Source: Microbacterium sp. AZCO (GTDB taxonomy: Bacteria > Actinomycetota > Actinomycetes > Actinomycetales > Microbacteriaceae). Taken from it: a stretch of 64,000 bases of DNA. Under the pieces are notes generated by a model that was not told the origin of the DNA, searched no databases, and was given only the letters and a program-made list of their open reading frames with translations. Position numbers and translations under genes: made by a program. Shown piece after piece: positions 24,838 through 33,174 of this stretch; positions within the stretch are counted from its first letter, which is position 1; each line of letters opens with the position of its first letter. The stretch is from positions 4,167,971 to 4,231,970 of the forward strand of contig NZ_CP154857.1 in assembly GCF_039614715.1 (NCBI RefSeq). The letters are read 5' to 3'.

Positions 24838-27800
24838 ATGCGGCGCCGAACGATGGCCGGCATCGCTGCGGCGGTGGCGGCAGGCGCCCTCGTCGTCGTC
24901 GCGAGCGTCGTCTGGCCCGGCCTGGACGCGCAGGAGACGCCCGACGTCGACACCTCGGTGTGGGCGCTGCAGACGGCCGACGGACGCCGCTACGCCCGCG
25001 TGAACACGAGCGTCGGCGAGCTCGACACCGTGCGGAGCATCAGCAACCCGAGCGAGGTGGCCGAGACCTCGGAGGGCGCGTTCCTCTTCTCGGACAGCTA
25101 CAGCAAGCTGACGAAGATCGACGCGTCGATGCCGGTCGATCTCGACGAGGAGTCGCTGCGCGCCTCGCCCTCGACGCCCGCGGGAACGACCGACGTCGCC
25201 ACGGCGGGCGACTTCGTGGCGTACCGCACGGACTCGGGCGCCGTGTTCGTGGGGCGCCTGTCGTCGGGGGAGTCGACACAGCTCGACCCGTTCCCCTCCG
25301 ACGCGGAGGACGCCCCGCAGTACACGGCCGACGCGATCGCGGTCGACGCGCGCGGCATGCTCTTCAGCTACTCCCGCGCCGACGCATCCGTTCTCCGCTA
25401 CGACATCCCCTCGTCGAAGGTGAGCGGGCGGGACCCGCTGGCGGTGGACGGGCTCGCGACTCCCGCCATCACGGCCGCGGGCGACGCGTGGGCTGTCGTC
25501 GACGCCGACGACGGCGACGTCTGGCTGCGCGGTGGCGACAGCGCGGTGAAGGCCGGGACGACGGGCTCGGTCGTGGTGAGCGAGCCCGATCCGTCGGGCA
25601 GGTCCGTGTACCTCGCCGACGAGACGGGGCTCGTGAGCATCGCGGTCGACGGCTCGCGGGTGAAGACCGAGCTCGGCAACGGCACCGACTCCCTCGGCAC
25701 ACCGGCGCGCCCCATCGGGCACGACGGCGAGGAGTTCGCCGCGTGGCTTCCCCAGGGCACGGGCGACGGCGTGCTGTGGAGCTCGCGGTCGGGCCAGAAG
25801 CAGCTCGACTACGCCGCCGGCACGCTGAGCGACGACCGCCGGCCGCAGTTCGTCGCGACGGATGCCGCCGTCATCCTCAACGAGACCCGAAGCGGCTGGG
25901 TCTGGACGGTCCCCGACGGCGCCCTCGTCGCCTCGAGTCAGGACTGGTCGCTCGACGATCGCACCAACCCCGAGGCGCAGCCGAGCGACGAGCAGCTGAC
26001 GATCATGATCGATCCCAAGCCGCCCGTCGCCGAGCCCGACAGCTTCGGCGTCCGCGCGGGAAGCCTCGTGACCCTCCCCGTGCTCATGAACGACCACGAC
26101 CCGAACGAGGACGTGCTGTCGATCGACCCCACGTCCGTCACGGGGCTCGACCCCGGCTTCGGGACTGTCTTCATCACCGACGACGGGCAGCGCCTCGCCG
26201 TCAGGGTCGCTCCGGGCGCGACCGGAGCGGCGACCTTCACGTATGCCGTGACCGACGGCACGAGCGAGGGCGGCCTCGTCTCCGAACCGACGACCGTGAC
26301 GGTCGAGGTCGCCGGCGAGAGCGTCGAGTCGGCCCCCGCCTGGTGCGGAGTCGAGGGATGCCTCGTCCCGTGGCCAGAGCCCGAGGTCGCCCGGGGCGGC
26401 ACGGTCACCGTGCCCGTGCTTCCTGGCTGGGTCGACCCCGAAGGCGACCCGCTGCTGCTCCTCTCGGTCGAGAACCGCTCCGGCGTCGGCAGCGTCGCCG
26501 CGACGCCCGCCGGTGACGTCGTCTACCAGCACGCCGACGACGGCAGCGGCGGGGAGCAGCTCGTGGAGCTCGCCGTCACGGTCTCCGACACGCGCGGTCA
26601 GACGACGACGAAGTCGCTCATCGTGCGCGTCTCGCCCGAGCCGAAACTGGCCGTGCAGTCCTTCGCCGTCGTCGACACCATCGACGCGGGCCTGACCGTC
26701 GACGTCGCGCCGCATGTGACGGGCACGGCGGGTGCGCTGTCGCTCGCGTCCGTCCGCGTCCTCGACGGAGCCACGGCGACCGCGACCGTCGTGGGCGGCA
26801 CGACGGGATTCGACTTCACCGCTCGCAGCCCCGGCACGTTCCGGGTCGGCTTCACCGTGAGCGACGGGATCAGCGACGCCGACGGCACCGCCCGCATCAC
26901 GATCCTCCCCGCCGACGCGCCCCCCGAGCTCGCGACGGCCCCCGTCATCGCCTTCGTGCATCCGCAGGAGGATGCCACCCTCGACGTCTTCGCGGCGGTC
27001 TCCAATCCGACGCGGCGCGTGCTGCTGCTGAGCGATGTCGTGGCGCACGCCGACGACGGCTCGTCCCTGTCGGTCGACGCCGTCGGCCAGAACTATCTGC
27101 GCGTGTCGGGGACGACCGCCTCGGGCGCGGCGGGGCGCCTCGGCACCGTCGGCTACACGATCAGCGACGGCACCCAGGACCGCGGGGCGAGCGTGCAGGG
27201 CGAGGCGACGGTCTACCTCCTCCCGCCCGCACCCGAGCTCGCTCCCATCGCCGTGGACGACACGGTCGTCGTGCGCGCGGGGGAGCAGGTCGACATCCCG
27301 GTGCTCGACAACGACATCGCCCCGGCCGGCGGGCGTCCCACGCTCAACCCGGCATCCATCGTCTCGTCGACCGACTCGGCGCTCGCCTTCGCCTCCGGCG
27401 ACACGCTGCGCTACCTCGCGCCGACCGAGCCGGGGGAGTACGGGGTCGAGTACTCCGTCTACACGACCGGCTCGCCCACCCTCGCCGACACCGCCGATGT
27501 GCGCATCCAGGTGCTGCCCGACGACGCCAACCGGGCGCCCCTGCCCGAGACACTCGAGGGACGCGTGCTGAGCGGCCAGTCCACCGTCATCGAGTTCGAC
27601 GGCTTCGGCATGGATCCCGACGGCGACGTCGTGACCCTCGACCGCATCGTGAGCCAGCCGAACAGCGGTGCCGCCACGATCTCTGCCGACGGCACGTCGA
27701 TCCAGTACTCGAGCGTTCCGGGATACCGCGGGCAGGTGTCGTTCCGCTACCGCGTCGTCGACGCCTTCGGCGCCACCGGGGAGGGCACCGTGCGCATCGG

Positions 27801-30800
27801 CGTCCTCGACGGGCAGTCCAACCCGAGCCCCATCACCTTCACCGACTACGTGCAGGTGCAGGCGGGTGCCGACAGCACGATCCGGGTCAGCCCGCTCTCC
27901 AACGACATCGACCCGACGATGGGGGGCCTGACGCTCACCGGCGTCCGGCCGGACGTCACGGCGACCCTCGGCGACGGGTCGCCCAACCCCGAGTATCAGC
28001 GCCTCGACGGGCTCATCCAGTCGCAGTCCGACGCGACAGTGCTCATCCGCGCCGGCACGGATCCCGCGACGATGTCCTTCCTCTACGACGTGGTCTCCAG
28101 CTCGGGCAACACCGGTCGAGGGCTCATCGTCGTGAAGGTCGTGCGTGAGAGCGTGCCCGACTTCCCCGTCGTCGCCGACACGGTGCTGACCGTCGAGAAC
28201 CGCGACGACTTCGAGCGCGGCGTCGACGTGCTCGCGGGCAAGGCGACGTGGGCCGGCGGCGATGTGGCCGACCTCACCCTGAGCCTGTGGGGCGACCCCG
28301 ACGGCGTCACGGTCAAGGGACGCAAGCTCAGCGGAGACCTGCCCGCGACGACCCGGATCATCCCCTTCGCCGTCACGGGTGAGGGCGCCTCGGGACCGGT
28401 CACGACCTACGCCTTCCTCCGCGTCCCCGGCGACGACGACCTGTCGCTCGCGCTCCGCAGCGGCGCGCAGACCCCCGAGGTCGACGAGCTGCAGTCCGTC
28501 ACGTTCGACATGGCGTCGCTCGTCGCCCGGCCGCCGGGAAGCCGGCTCGAGGTGGGCGACGACGTGCGCGCCTCGGGCGCGCGCAGCGCGGCATCCTGTT
28601 CCCTCGAATCCGGCACCTCGGTGCGCTACGACGCCGGCGAGGGGGCTCCGTGGGCGGATGCCTGCCAGGTGCCGGTTCGCATCGCCGGTCAGGACGACTG
28701 GACCTACCTGTCGGTGCCGATCGTCGTCCACGCGCTCGAGCCGCAGCCCGAGCTGCATCCCGCGTCGCTCACCGTCGGCCCCGGCGAGACCGCCACGTTC
28801 GATCTCGAGCAGATGACGACGTGGCAGCTCCGCGAGGACTGGGAGGGGATCCAATACGCCGTCGACTATCCGGGCTCCGCCTTCGCCGTGTCGCTGTCCG
28901 GGCACACGCTCACGATCACTGGGGCCGACCGGGCGGTGCCCGGTGCGGAGGAGGCGGCGGTCGTGTCAGTCACGAGCCACAGCGCGGTCGCACCCGCCCG
29001 ACTCATCCTGCGCGTCGGCGCGGCACCCTCGACCCTCCCGCAGGGCGGCTCGGCGGTGCAGCAGTGCTCCGAGGCATCCGGGTTCTCGTGCACGATCACC
29101 GTCGTCGGGGCACCGGGCGAGGTCAACCCGCTGCCGCACACGCCCCTCGAGGTGGTCGACGTGCGGCCGACCGGTGCCTGCGTCGGCGTGAGCTTCCAGG
29201 TCGCCTCGGCTTCCTCGGTCGTCGCGTCGTGGACGCAGGATGCCCCGGGCGCGACGTGCAGCGCGAGCTTCTCAGTGCAGGACGCCCAGGGCCGGCGTAC
29301 CAACGCCGAACGCGACGGCCGGCTGCTCCTCGACCTGCAGGGCTTCCCCAAGACTCCGGCGAGCATCGCGCAGACGGCGTACGCGAACGGCACGGTGACG
29401 CTGCGCGTCGATCCCGGCGAGTCGCGCCTGGCCTACCCCGCCCTGACCGGCTTCGTCGTGCGGTCGGAGGGGCAGGAGGTCTCGCGCTGCGCGGCCGACG
29501 GCTCGTGCCAGCCCATCGCAGCGCCCAACGGCGAGCAGCGCACGTACGAGGCTGTCGCCGTCAATGCCGTGGGCGAGTCGCGCGGCAGCGTGAAGACCGT
29601 GGCATGGGCGTACAACCCGCCCGCCGCGCCGAGCACGATCACCGTGCGGCCGGTCGTGACGCAGGGCGACGGCGGCGTGGTCTCGCTCAGCATCGCGGGC
29701 GTCGACACGTCCCAGACGGGCGGCATCGAGATCGCGAGCCCCAACGGCGAGACCTCGCGGGTGCCGGTGCGGCCCGGCCAGGACCGCCTCGACATCTCCT
29801 CGTACCGCGTCGGCACGAACTCGTCGTCGCCCATCACCGTCACGCCGTACTCGCGGTTCGAGCTGCCCCCCGGACTCACCGGCACGCAGTCGGGCTCCGC
29901 CGTCACGGTGTGGTCGAACGGCATCGGCGCTCCGCTCGACCCCGTGCTGACCCTCAGCTCCGACTCCAACGGCGACGGCACCTCGACGGTGACGGCGCGC
30001 GGCTCGGCGGCGCTCAACGGCGACGGGTCGAGCCTCCGCTACGGCATCGTGCGCGACGGCGAGCGCTGCGACACGACGGCCGACGGCGCGACGGCGGTCT
30101 TCACGGGCCTTCCCGACGGCGAGGAGTACCGCTTCACGCTGTGCGTCGACTCCTGGTACGACGGGAAGTCGTTCGGGCGCGTGACGGCGTCGCAGAGCGT
30201 CCGCGCCGTGCAGAGCGGGAAGGCGCCCAAGGGCTGGACGTTCCAGGTCGACGGCAGCCCGAACGTCGCCGGCAACCGCGCCGAGTGGGTCATCCGTTCT
30301 CAGCCGAGCTCGACCGAGAATCCACCCAACCGCAACCACGCGGAGCTCACGGGATGGCCGACCACGGTCTTCGACCGCGACCCGGCCATCCAGGTGCGGT
30401 ACGTGCACGACTGGTGGGGCACCGCGACGCCGTGGGCGACCGTCGTCCCCGCCGCCGGGAGCGCGCCCTTCCAGCTGCAGTCGACGTGGTGGGTGCCGTC
30501 GTGCGACGGCGGCGGCAAGCTCGTCGCGCGCGGCGACTCGTCGAACACCGCGAAGGGCAAGCCGACCGTCTCGTTCGGCAACGGAAACCTGACCTACTAC
30601 GACAAGAACGGCAAGGTGCTGCCGTACACCGCCGACACGTGGGACGTGCCGCGCGGCGCCGTGCGCGTCGAGGGCATCCGCGTCACCGTGAGCTGGAGCG
30701 CCCAGGGCTGGAGCCTCGCCGACGCCACGAGCACGTTCGGCGCCGACTGCACGCCGAACAGTCCGCCGGACCCGACGCCGGAGCCCACCCCCACTCCGAC

Positions 30801-30813
30801 GCCCACCCCCTGA
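24838..30813 (+). CDS. Giant extracytoplasmic Ig-like/FN3 repeat membrane protein
   Basis: This 1,991-residue protein starts at the ATG at 24838, one base after the kinase stop, so translation is coupled. An N-terminal membrane helix (about 5-26) anchors it with the bulk outside. Residues about 35-390 have repeating strands like those of a beta-propeller. Next come many Ig/cadherin-like repeats with motifs such as LMNDHDPNEDVLSID, VLDNDIAPAGG, MDPDGDVVTLD and LSNDIDP. Fibronectin-III-like parts lie from about 1500 on (TGFVVRSEGQEVSRC). The C-terminus is a Pro/Thr tail without a sorting signal. The protein could be the outside sensor that the kinase itself lacks, or a wall-spanning structural element. 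This size and neighbourhood recur in actinobacterial kinase/MoxR clusters, but the role is not established. Confidence 0.9.
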   Translation: MRRRTMAGIAAAVAAGALVVVASVVWPGLDAQETPDVDTSVWALQTADGRRYARVNTSVGELDTVRSISNPSEVAETSEGAFLFSDSYSKLTKIDASMPVDLDEESLRASPSTPAGTTDVATAGDFVAYRTDSGAVFVGRLSSGESTQLDPFPSDAEDAPQYTADAIAVDARGMLFSYSRADASVLRYDIPSSKVSGRDPLAVDGLATPAITAAGDAWAVVDADDGDVWLRGGDSAVKAGTTGSVVVSEPDPSGRSVYLADETGLVSIAVDGSRVKTELGNGTDSLGTPARPIGHDGEEFAAWLPQGTGDGVLWSSRSGQKQLDYAAGTLSDDRRPQFVATDAAVILNETRSGWVWTVPDGALVASSQDWSLDDRTNPEAQPSDEQLTIMIDPKPPVAEPDSFGVRAGSLVTLPVLMNDHDPNEDVLSIDPTSVTGLDPGFGTVFITDDGQRLAVRVAPGATGAATFTYAVTDGTSEGGLVSEPTTVTVEVAGESVESAPAWCGVEGCLVPWPEPEVARGGTVTVPVLPGWVDPEGDPLLLLSVENRSGVGSVAATPAGDVVYQHADDGSGGEQLVELAVTVSDTRGQTTTKSLIVRVSPEPKLAVQSFAVVDTIDAGLTVDVAPHVTGTAGALSLASVRVLDGATATATVVGGTTGFDFTARSPGTFRVGFTVSDGISDADGTARITILPADAPPELATAPVIAFVHPQEDATLDVFAAVSNPTRRVLLLSDVVAHADDGSSLSVDAVGQNYLRVSGTTASGAAGRLGTVGYTISDGTQDRGASVQGEATVYLLPPAPELAPIAVDDTVVVRAGEQVDIPVLDNDIAPAGGRPTLNPASIVSSTDSALAFASGDTLRYLAPTEPGEYGVEYSVYTTGSPTLADTADVRIQVLPDDANRAPLPETLEGRVLSGQSTVIEFDGFGMDPDGDVVTLDRIVSQPNSGAATISADGTSIQYSSVPGYRGQVSFRYRVVDAFGATGEGTVRIGVLDGQSNPSPITFTDYVQVQAGADSTIRVSPLSNDIDPTMGGLTLTGVRPDVTATLGDGSPNPEYQRLDGLIQSQSDATVLIRAGTDPATMSFLYDVVSSSGNTGRGLIVVKVVRESVPDFPVVADTVLTVENRDDFERGVDVLAGKATWAGGDVADLTLSLWGDPDGVTVKGRKLSGDLPATTRIIPFAVTGEGASGPVTTYAFLRVPGDDDLSLALRSGAQTPEVDELQSVTFDMASLVARPPGSRLEVGDDVRASGARSAASCSLESGTSVRYDAGEGAPWADACQVPVRIAGQDDWTYLSVPIVVHALEPQPELHPASLTVGPGETATFDLEQMTTWQLREDWEGIQYAVDYPGSAFAVSLSGHTLTITGADRAVPGAEEAAVVSVTSHSAVAPARLILRVGAAPSTLPQGGSAVQQCSEASGFSCTITVVGAPGEVNPLPHTPLEVVDVRPTGACVGVSFQVASASSVVASWTQDAPGATCSASFSVQDAQGRRTNAERDGRLLLDLQGFPKTPASIAQTAYANGTVTLRVDPGESRLAYPALTGFVVRSEGQEVSRCAADGSCQPIAAPNGEQRTYEAVAVNAVGESRGSVKTVAWAYNPPAAPSTITVRPVVTQGDGGVVSLSIAGVDTSQTGGIEIASPNGETSRVPVRPGQDRLDISSYRVGTNSSSPITVTPYSRFELPPGLTGTQSGSAVTVWSNGIGAPLDPVLTLSSDSNGDGTSTVTARGSAALNGDGSSLRYGIVRDGERCDTTADGATAVFTGLPDGEEYRFTLCVDSWYDGKSFGRVTASQSVRAVQSGKAPKGWTFQVDGSPNVAGNRAEWVIRSQPSSTENPPNRNHAELTGWPTTVFDRDPAIQVRYVHDWWGTATPWATVVPAAGSAPFQLQSTWWVPSCDGGGKLVARGDSSNTAKGKPTVSFGNGNLTYYDKNGKVLPYTADTWDVPRGAVRVEGIRVTVSWSAQGWSLADATSTFGADCTPNSPPDPTPEPTPTPTPTP

Positions 30814-30844
30814 CTCTCCCCCCGACCCCCGAAGGACATCCCCC

Positions 30845-31810
30845 ATGACCCTGACGCAGGAGCAGGCGACCTGGTTCGCGCAGACGTTCGCCCAGATCTC
30901 CGACAACGTCGAGCGCGCCATCCTGGGCAAGCGCCACGTCGTCGAGCTGGTGCTGACGGCGATGCTCAGCGACGGGCACGTGCTGCTCGAGGACGTCCCC
31001 GGGACTGGGAAGACGTCGCTCGCGCGCGCGATGGCGCAGTCCGTGCAGGGGACGAACACGCGCATCCAGTTCACGCCCGACCTGCTGCCGGGAGACATCA
31101 CCGGCATCACGGTCTACGACCAGAAGGCCGGGCAGTTCGAGTTCCACGCGGGACCCGTCTTCGCCAACATCGTGCTGGCCGACGAGATCAACCGCGCGAG
31201 CCCCAAGACGCAGTCGGCGCTCCTCGAGGTCATGGAGGAGGGGCACGTCACGATCGACGGCGTCTCGCGCGACGTGGGTGTGCCGTTCCTCGTACTCGCG
31301 ACGCAGAACCCCGTCGAGCAGGCCGGCACCTACCGTCTGCCCGAGGCGCAGCTCGACCGCTTCATGATGCGGACGTCGCTCGGCTACCCCGACCACGCGT
31401 CCACCGTGCGCATCCTCGACGGCGCCGCCGTCGCGACGGAGGAGCTCGCGCCGATCATCACCCCGCAGGCGCTCGTGGGCATGGCCGATCTCGCGCAGGA
31501 GGTGTACGTCGACGCGCTCGTGCTCGACTACATCGCGCGGCTCGTGGATGCCACCCGCTCCGCGGACGAGGTGCGACTGGGGGTCAGCATCCGGGGCGCC
31601 CTCTCGCTCACGCACGCGACCCGCACCCGCGCCGCCTCCCAGGGGCGCACCTACGCGACGCCCGACGACGTCAAGGCGCTCGCCGTGCCCGTGCTCTCGC
31701 ACCGCCTCATACTCCACCCCGAGGCGGAGTTCGACGGCGTGACGCAGGAGGCCGTCATCGGCCAGGTGCTGCTCGACATCGCTCCGCCCACCCGCCGCGA
31801 GGCCGTATGA
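30845..31810 (+). CDS. MoxR-family AAA+ ATPase
   Basis: This 321-residue ATPase starts at ATG 30845 with GAAGGA upstream. Walker A is PGTGKTS at residues 52-58 and Walker B is VLADEINRA with Asp113-Glu114. Sensor 1 is in LATQNPVEQAGTYRLPEAQLDRF, a hallmark of the MoxR group. MoxR ATPases act as chaperone-like remodelling factors and are usually encoded beside DUF58 and transglutaminase-fold proteins, as here. The stop codon overlaps the DUF58 start by four bases (ATGA). Substrate unknown; a membrane complex formed by the neighbours is the natural candidate. Confidence 0.96.
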   Translation: MTLTQEQATWFAQTFAQISDNVERAILGKRHVVELVLTAMLSDGHVLLEDVPGTGKTSLARAMAQSVQGTNTRIQFTPDLLPGDITGITVYDQKAGQFEFHAGPVFANIVLADEINRASPKTQSALLEVMEEGHVTIDGVSRDVGVPFLVLATQNPVEQAGTYRLPEAQLDRFMMRTSLGYPDHASTVRILDGAAVATEELAPIITPQALVGMADLAQEVYVDALVLDYIARLVDATRSADEVRLGVSIRGALSLTHATRTRAASQGRTYATPDDVKALAVPVLSHRLILHPEAEFDGVTQEAVIGQVLLDIAPPTRREAV

Positions 31811-33174
31811 GTCTGACCGAGTCCCGCCTCACCCGCACCTCGACCTCGACGGGGTCGGGGACGGGCGCGACGACGCGCACCGTGGCGCCGCTCCGGCGGG
31901 GCCGCGCGCTCGTGCGCGCCGTCGTGTGGACCACGCAGGCCTCCCGGGCCTTCGGCGCCGGGGTCGCGGCGGCTGCGACGTGGGCGTCGCGGACCGTGCG
32001 GCCCGCGGGCGTGCTGGTCGCGGCGGCCGCGACGGGGGGACTCGTGCTGGCGCTCGCCTTCGGCTGGGTGGAGTGGATGGTCGCGGGTGCGATCTCGGTG
32101 CTCCTCCTCGCGATGGCCGTGCCGTTCCTCTTCGGCGCCCGCTCGTACGACGTCGACCTGAGCCTCGCGCACGAGCGCGTCGTCGCGGGCCAGGGCGTCG
32201 TCGGCGAGATCGTCGTGCGCAACGACAGCACCCGCACGGCCCTGCCGGGACGCATCGACATCCCCGTCGGCGAGGGGCTCGTCGAGTTCGGCGTCCCGCT
32301 GCTGCGTCCCGGTCACACGATCGGGCAGCCCCTCGACATCCCCGACCTGCGTCGCGGGATCGTGACGGTCGGCCCCGCCACGACGGTGCGGAGCGACCCC
32401 ATCGGTCTGCTCCGGCGCGAGCACGCCTTCGAAGACGTCCACGAGCTCTACGTGCACCCCCGCACGATCGGGGTCCCCTCGACGAGCGCGGGCCTCATCC
32501 GCGACCTGGAGGGCGCGCCGACGCGGCGCCTCGTCGACGCCGACATGTCGTTCCACGCCATCCGCGAGTACGCGCCCGGCGACTCGTGGCGGCAGGTGCA
32601 CTGGAAGTCGACCGCCAAGACGGGCCAGCTCATGGTGCGCCAGTACGAGGAGTCGCGCCGCTCGCGCATGGCCATCGTGCTCGCGATCGCCGAGGCGGAG
32701 TACCTGGATGCCGACGAGTTCGAGCTCGCGGTCAGCTCGGCGGCATCCCTCGGGCTCCGCGCCGTGCGCGACGCGCGCGATGTCGACATCGTCGTCGGGT
32801 CGGAGGTGCCGCGCGTCGTGCGCGGGCGCCTCCGCGCCGTGCAGCACCTGCCCGCGGCATCCCCCCGCACTCTCCTCGACGGGTTCAGCGGCATCGACCT
32901 GCTCGAGAACACGATGCCGATCGAGGATGTGTGCCGCCTCGCGGCCGAGGCCAACGAGCGCCTCTCCGTCGCCGTCATCGTCACGGGCTCCCGCGTGTCG
33001 CTCACCCGCCTGCAGCAGGCGGCGCTCGGCTTCCCCGCCGACACGGCCGTCATCGCCGTGATCTGCGACGAGCGGGCCCACCCGCGCATGCGGTCGCTGG
33101 CGGGCCTCAGCGTGCTCACCGTGGGGACGCTCGACGACCTGTCGGGACTCCTCCTGCGAGGGGCCGCCTCGTGA
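31807..33174 (+). CDS. DUF58 membrane protein, MoxR partner
   Basis: The protein is 455 residues. A Thr/Ser-rich cytoplasmic tail (TSTSTGSGTGATTRTVAP) is followed by two membrane helices at about 57-100 and then a soluble domain. The DUF58 signature lies at about 247-282: FHAIREYAPGDSWRQVHW followed by KSTAKTGQLMVRQYEE. The domain is related to von Willebrand A folds and is consistently found next to MoxR ATPases, which are thought to act through it. Gene order and four-base overlaps on both sides (ATGA before, GTGA after) indicate tight co-translation. The Thr-rich tail could be a kinase substrate; that is inference. Confidence 0.94.
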   Translation: MSLTESRLTRTSTSTGSGTGATTRTVAPLRRGRALVRAVVWTTQASRAFGAGVAAAATWASRTVRPAGVLVAAAATGGLVLALAFGWVEWMVAGAISVLLLAMAVPFLFGARSYDVDLSLAHERVVAGQGVVGEIVVRNDSTRTALPGRIDIPVGEGLVEFGVPLLRPGHTIGQPLDIPDLRRGIVTVGPATTVRSDPIGLLRREHAFEDVHELYVHPRTIGVPSTSAGLIRDLEGAPTRRLVDADMSFHAIREYAPGDSWRQVHWKSTAKTGQLMVRQYEESRRSRMAIVLAIAEAEYLDADEFELAVSSAASLGLRAVRDARDVDIVVGSEVPRVVRGRLRAVQHLPAASPRTLLDGFSGIDLLENTMPIEDVCRLAAEANERLSVAVIVTGSRVSLTRLQQAALGFPADTAVIAVICDERAHPRMRSLAGLSVLTVGTLDDLSGLLLRGAAS

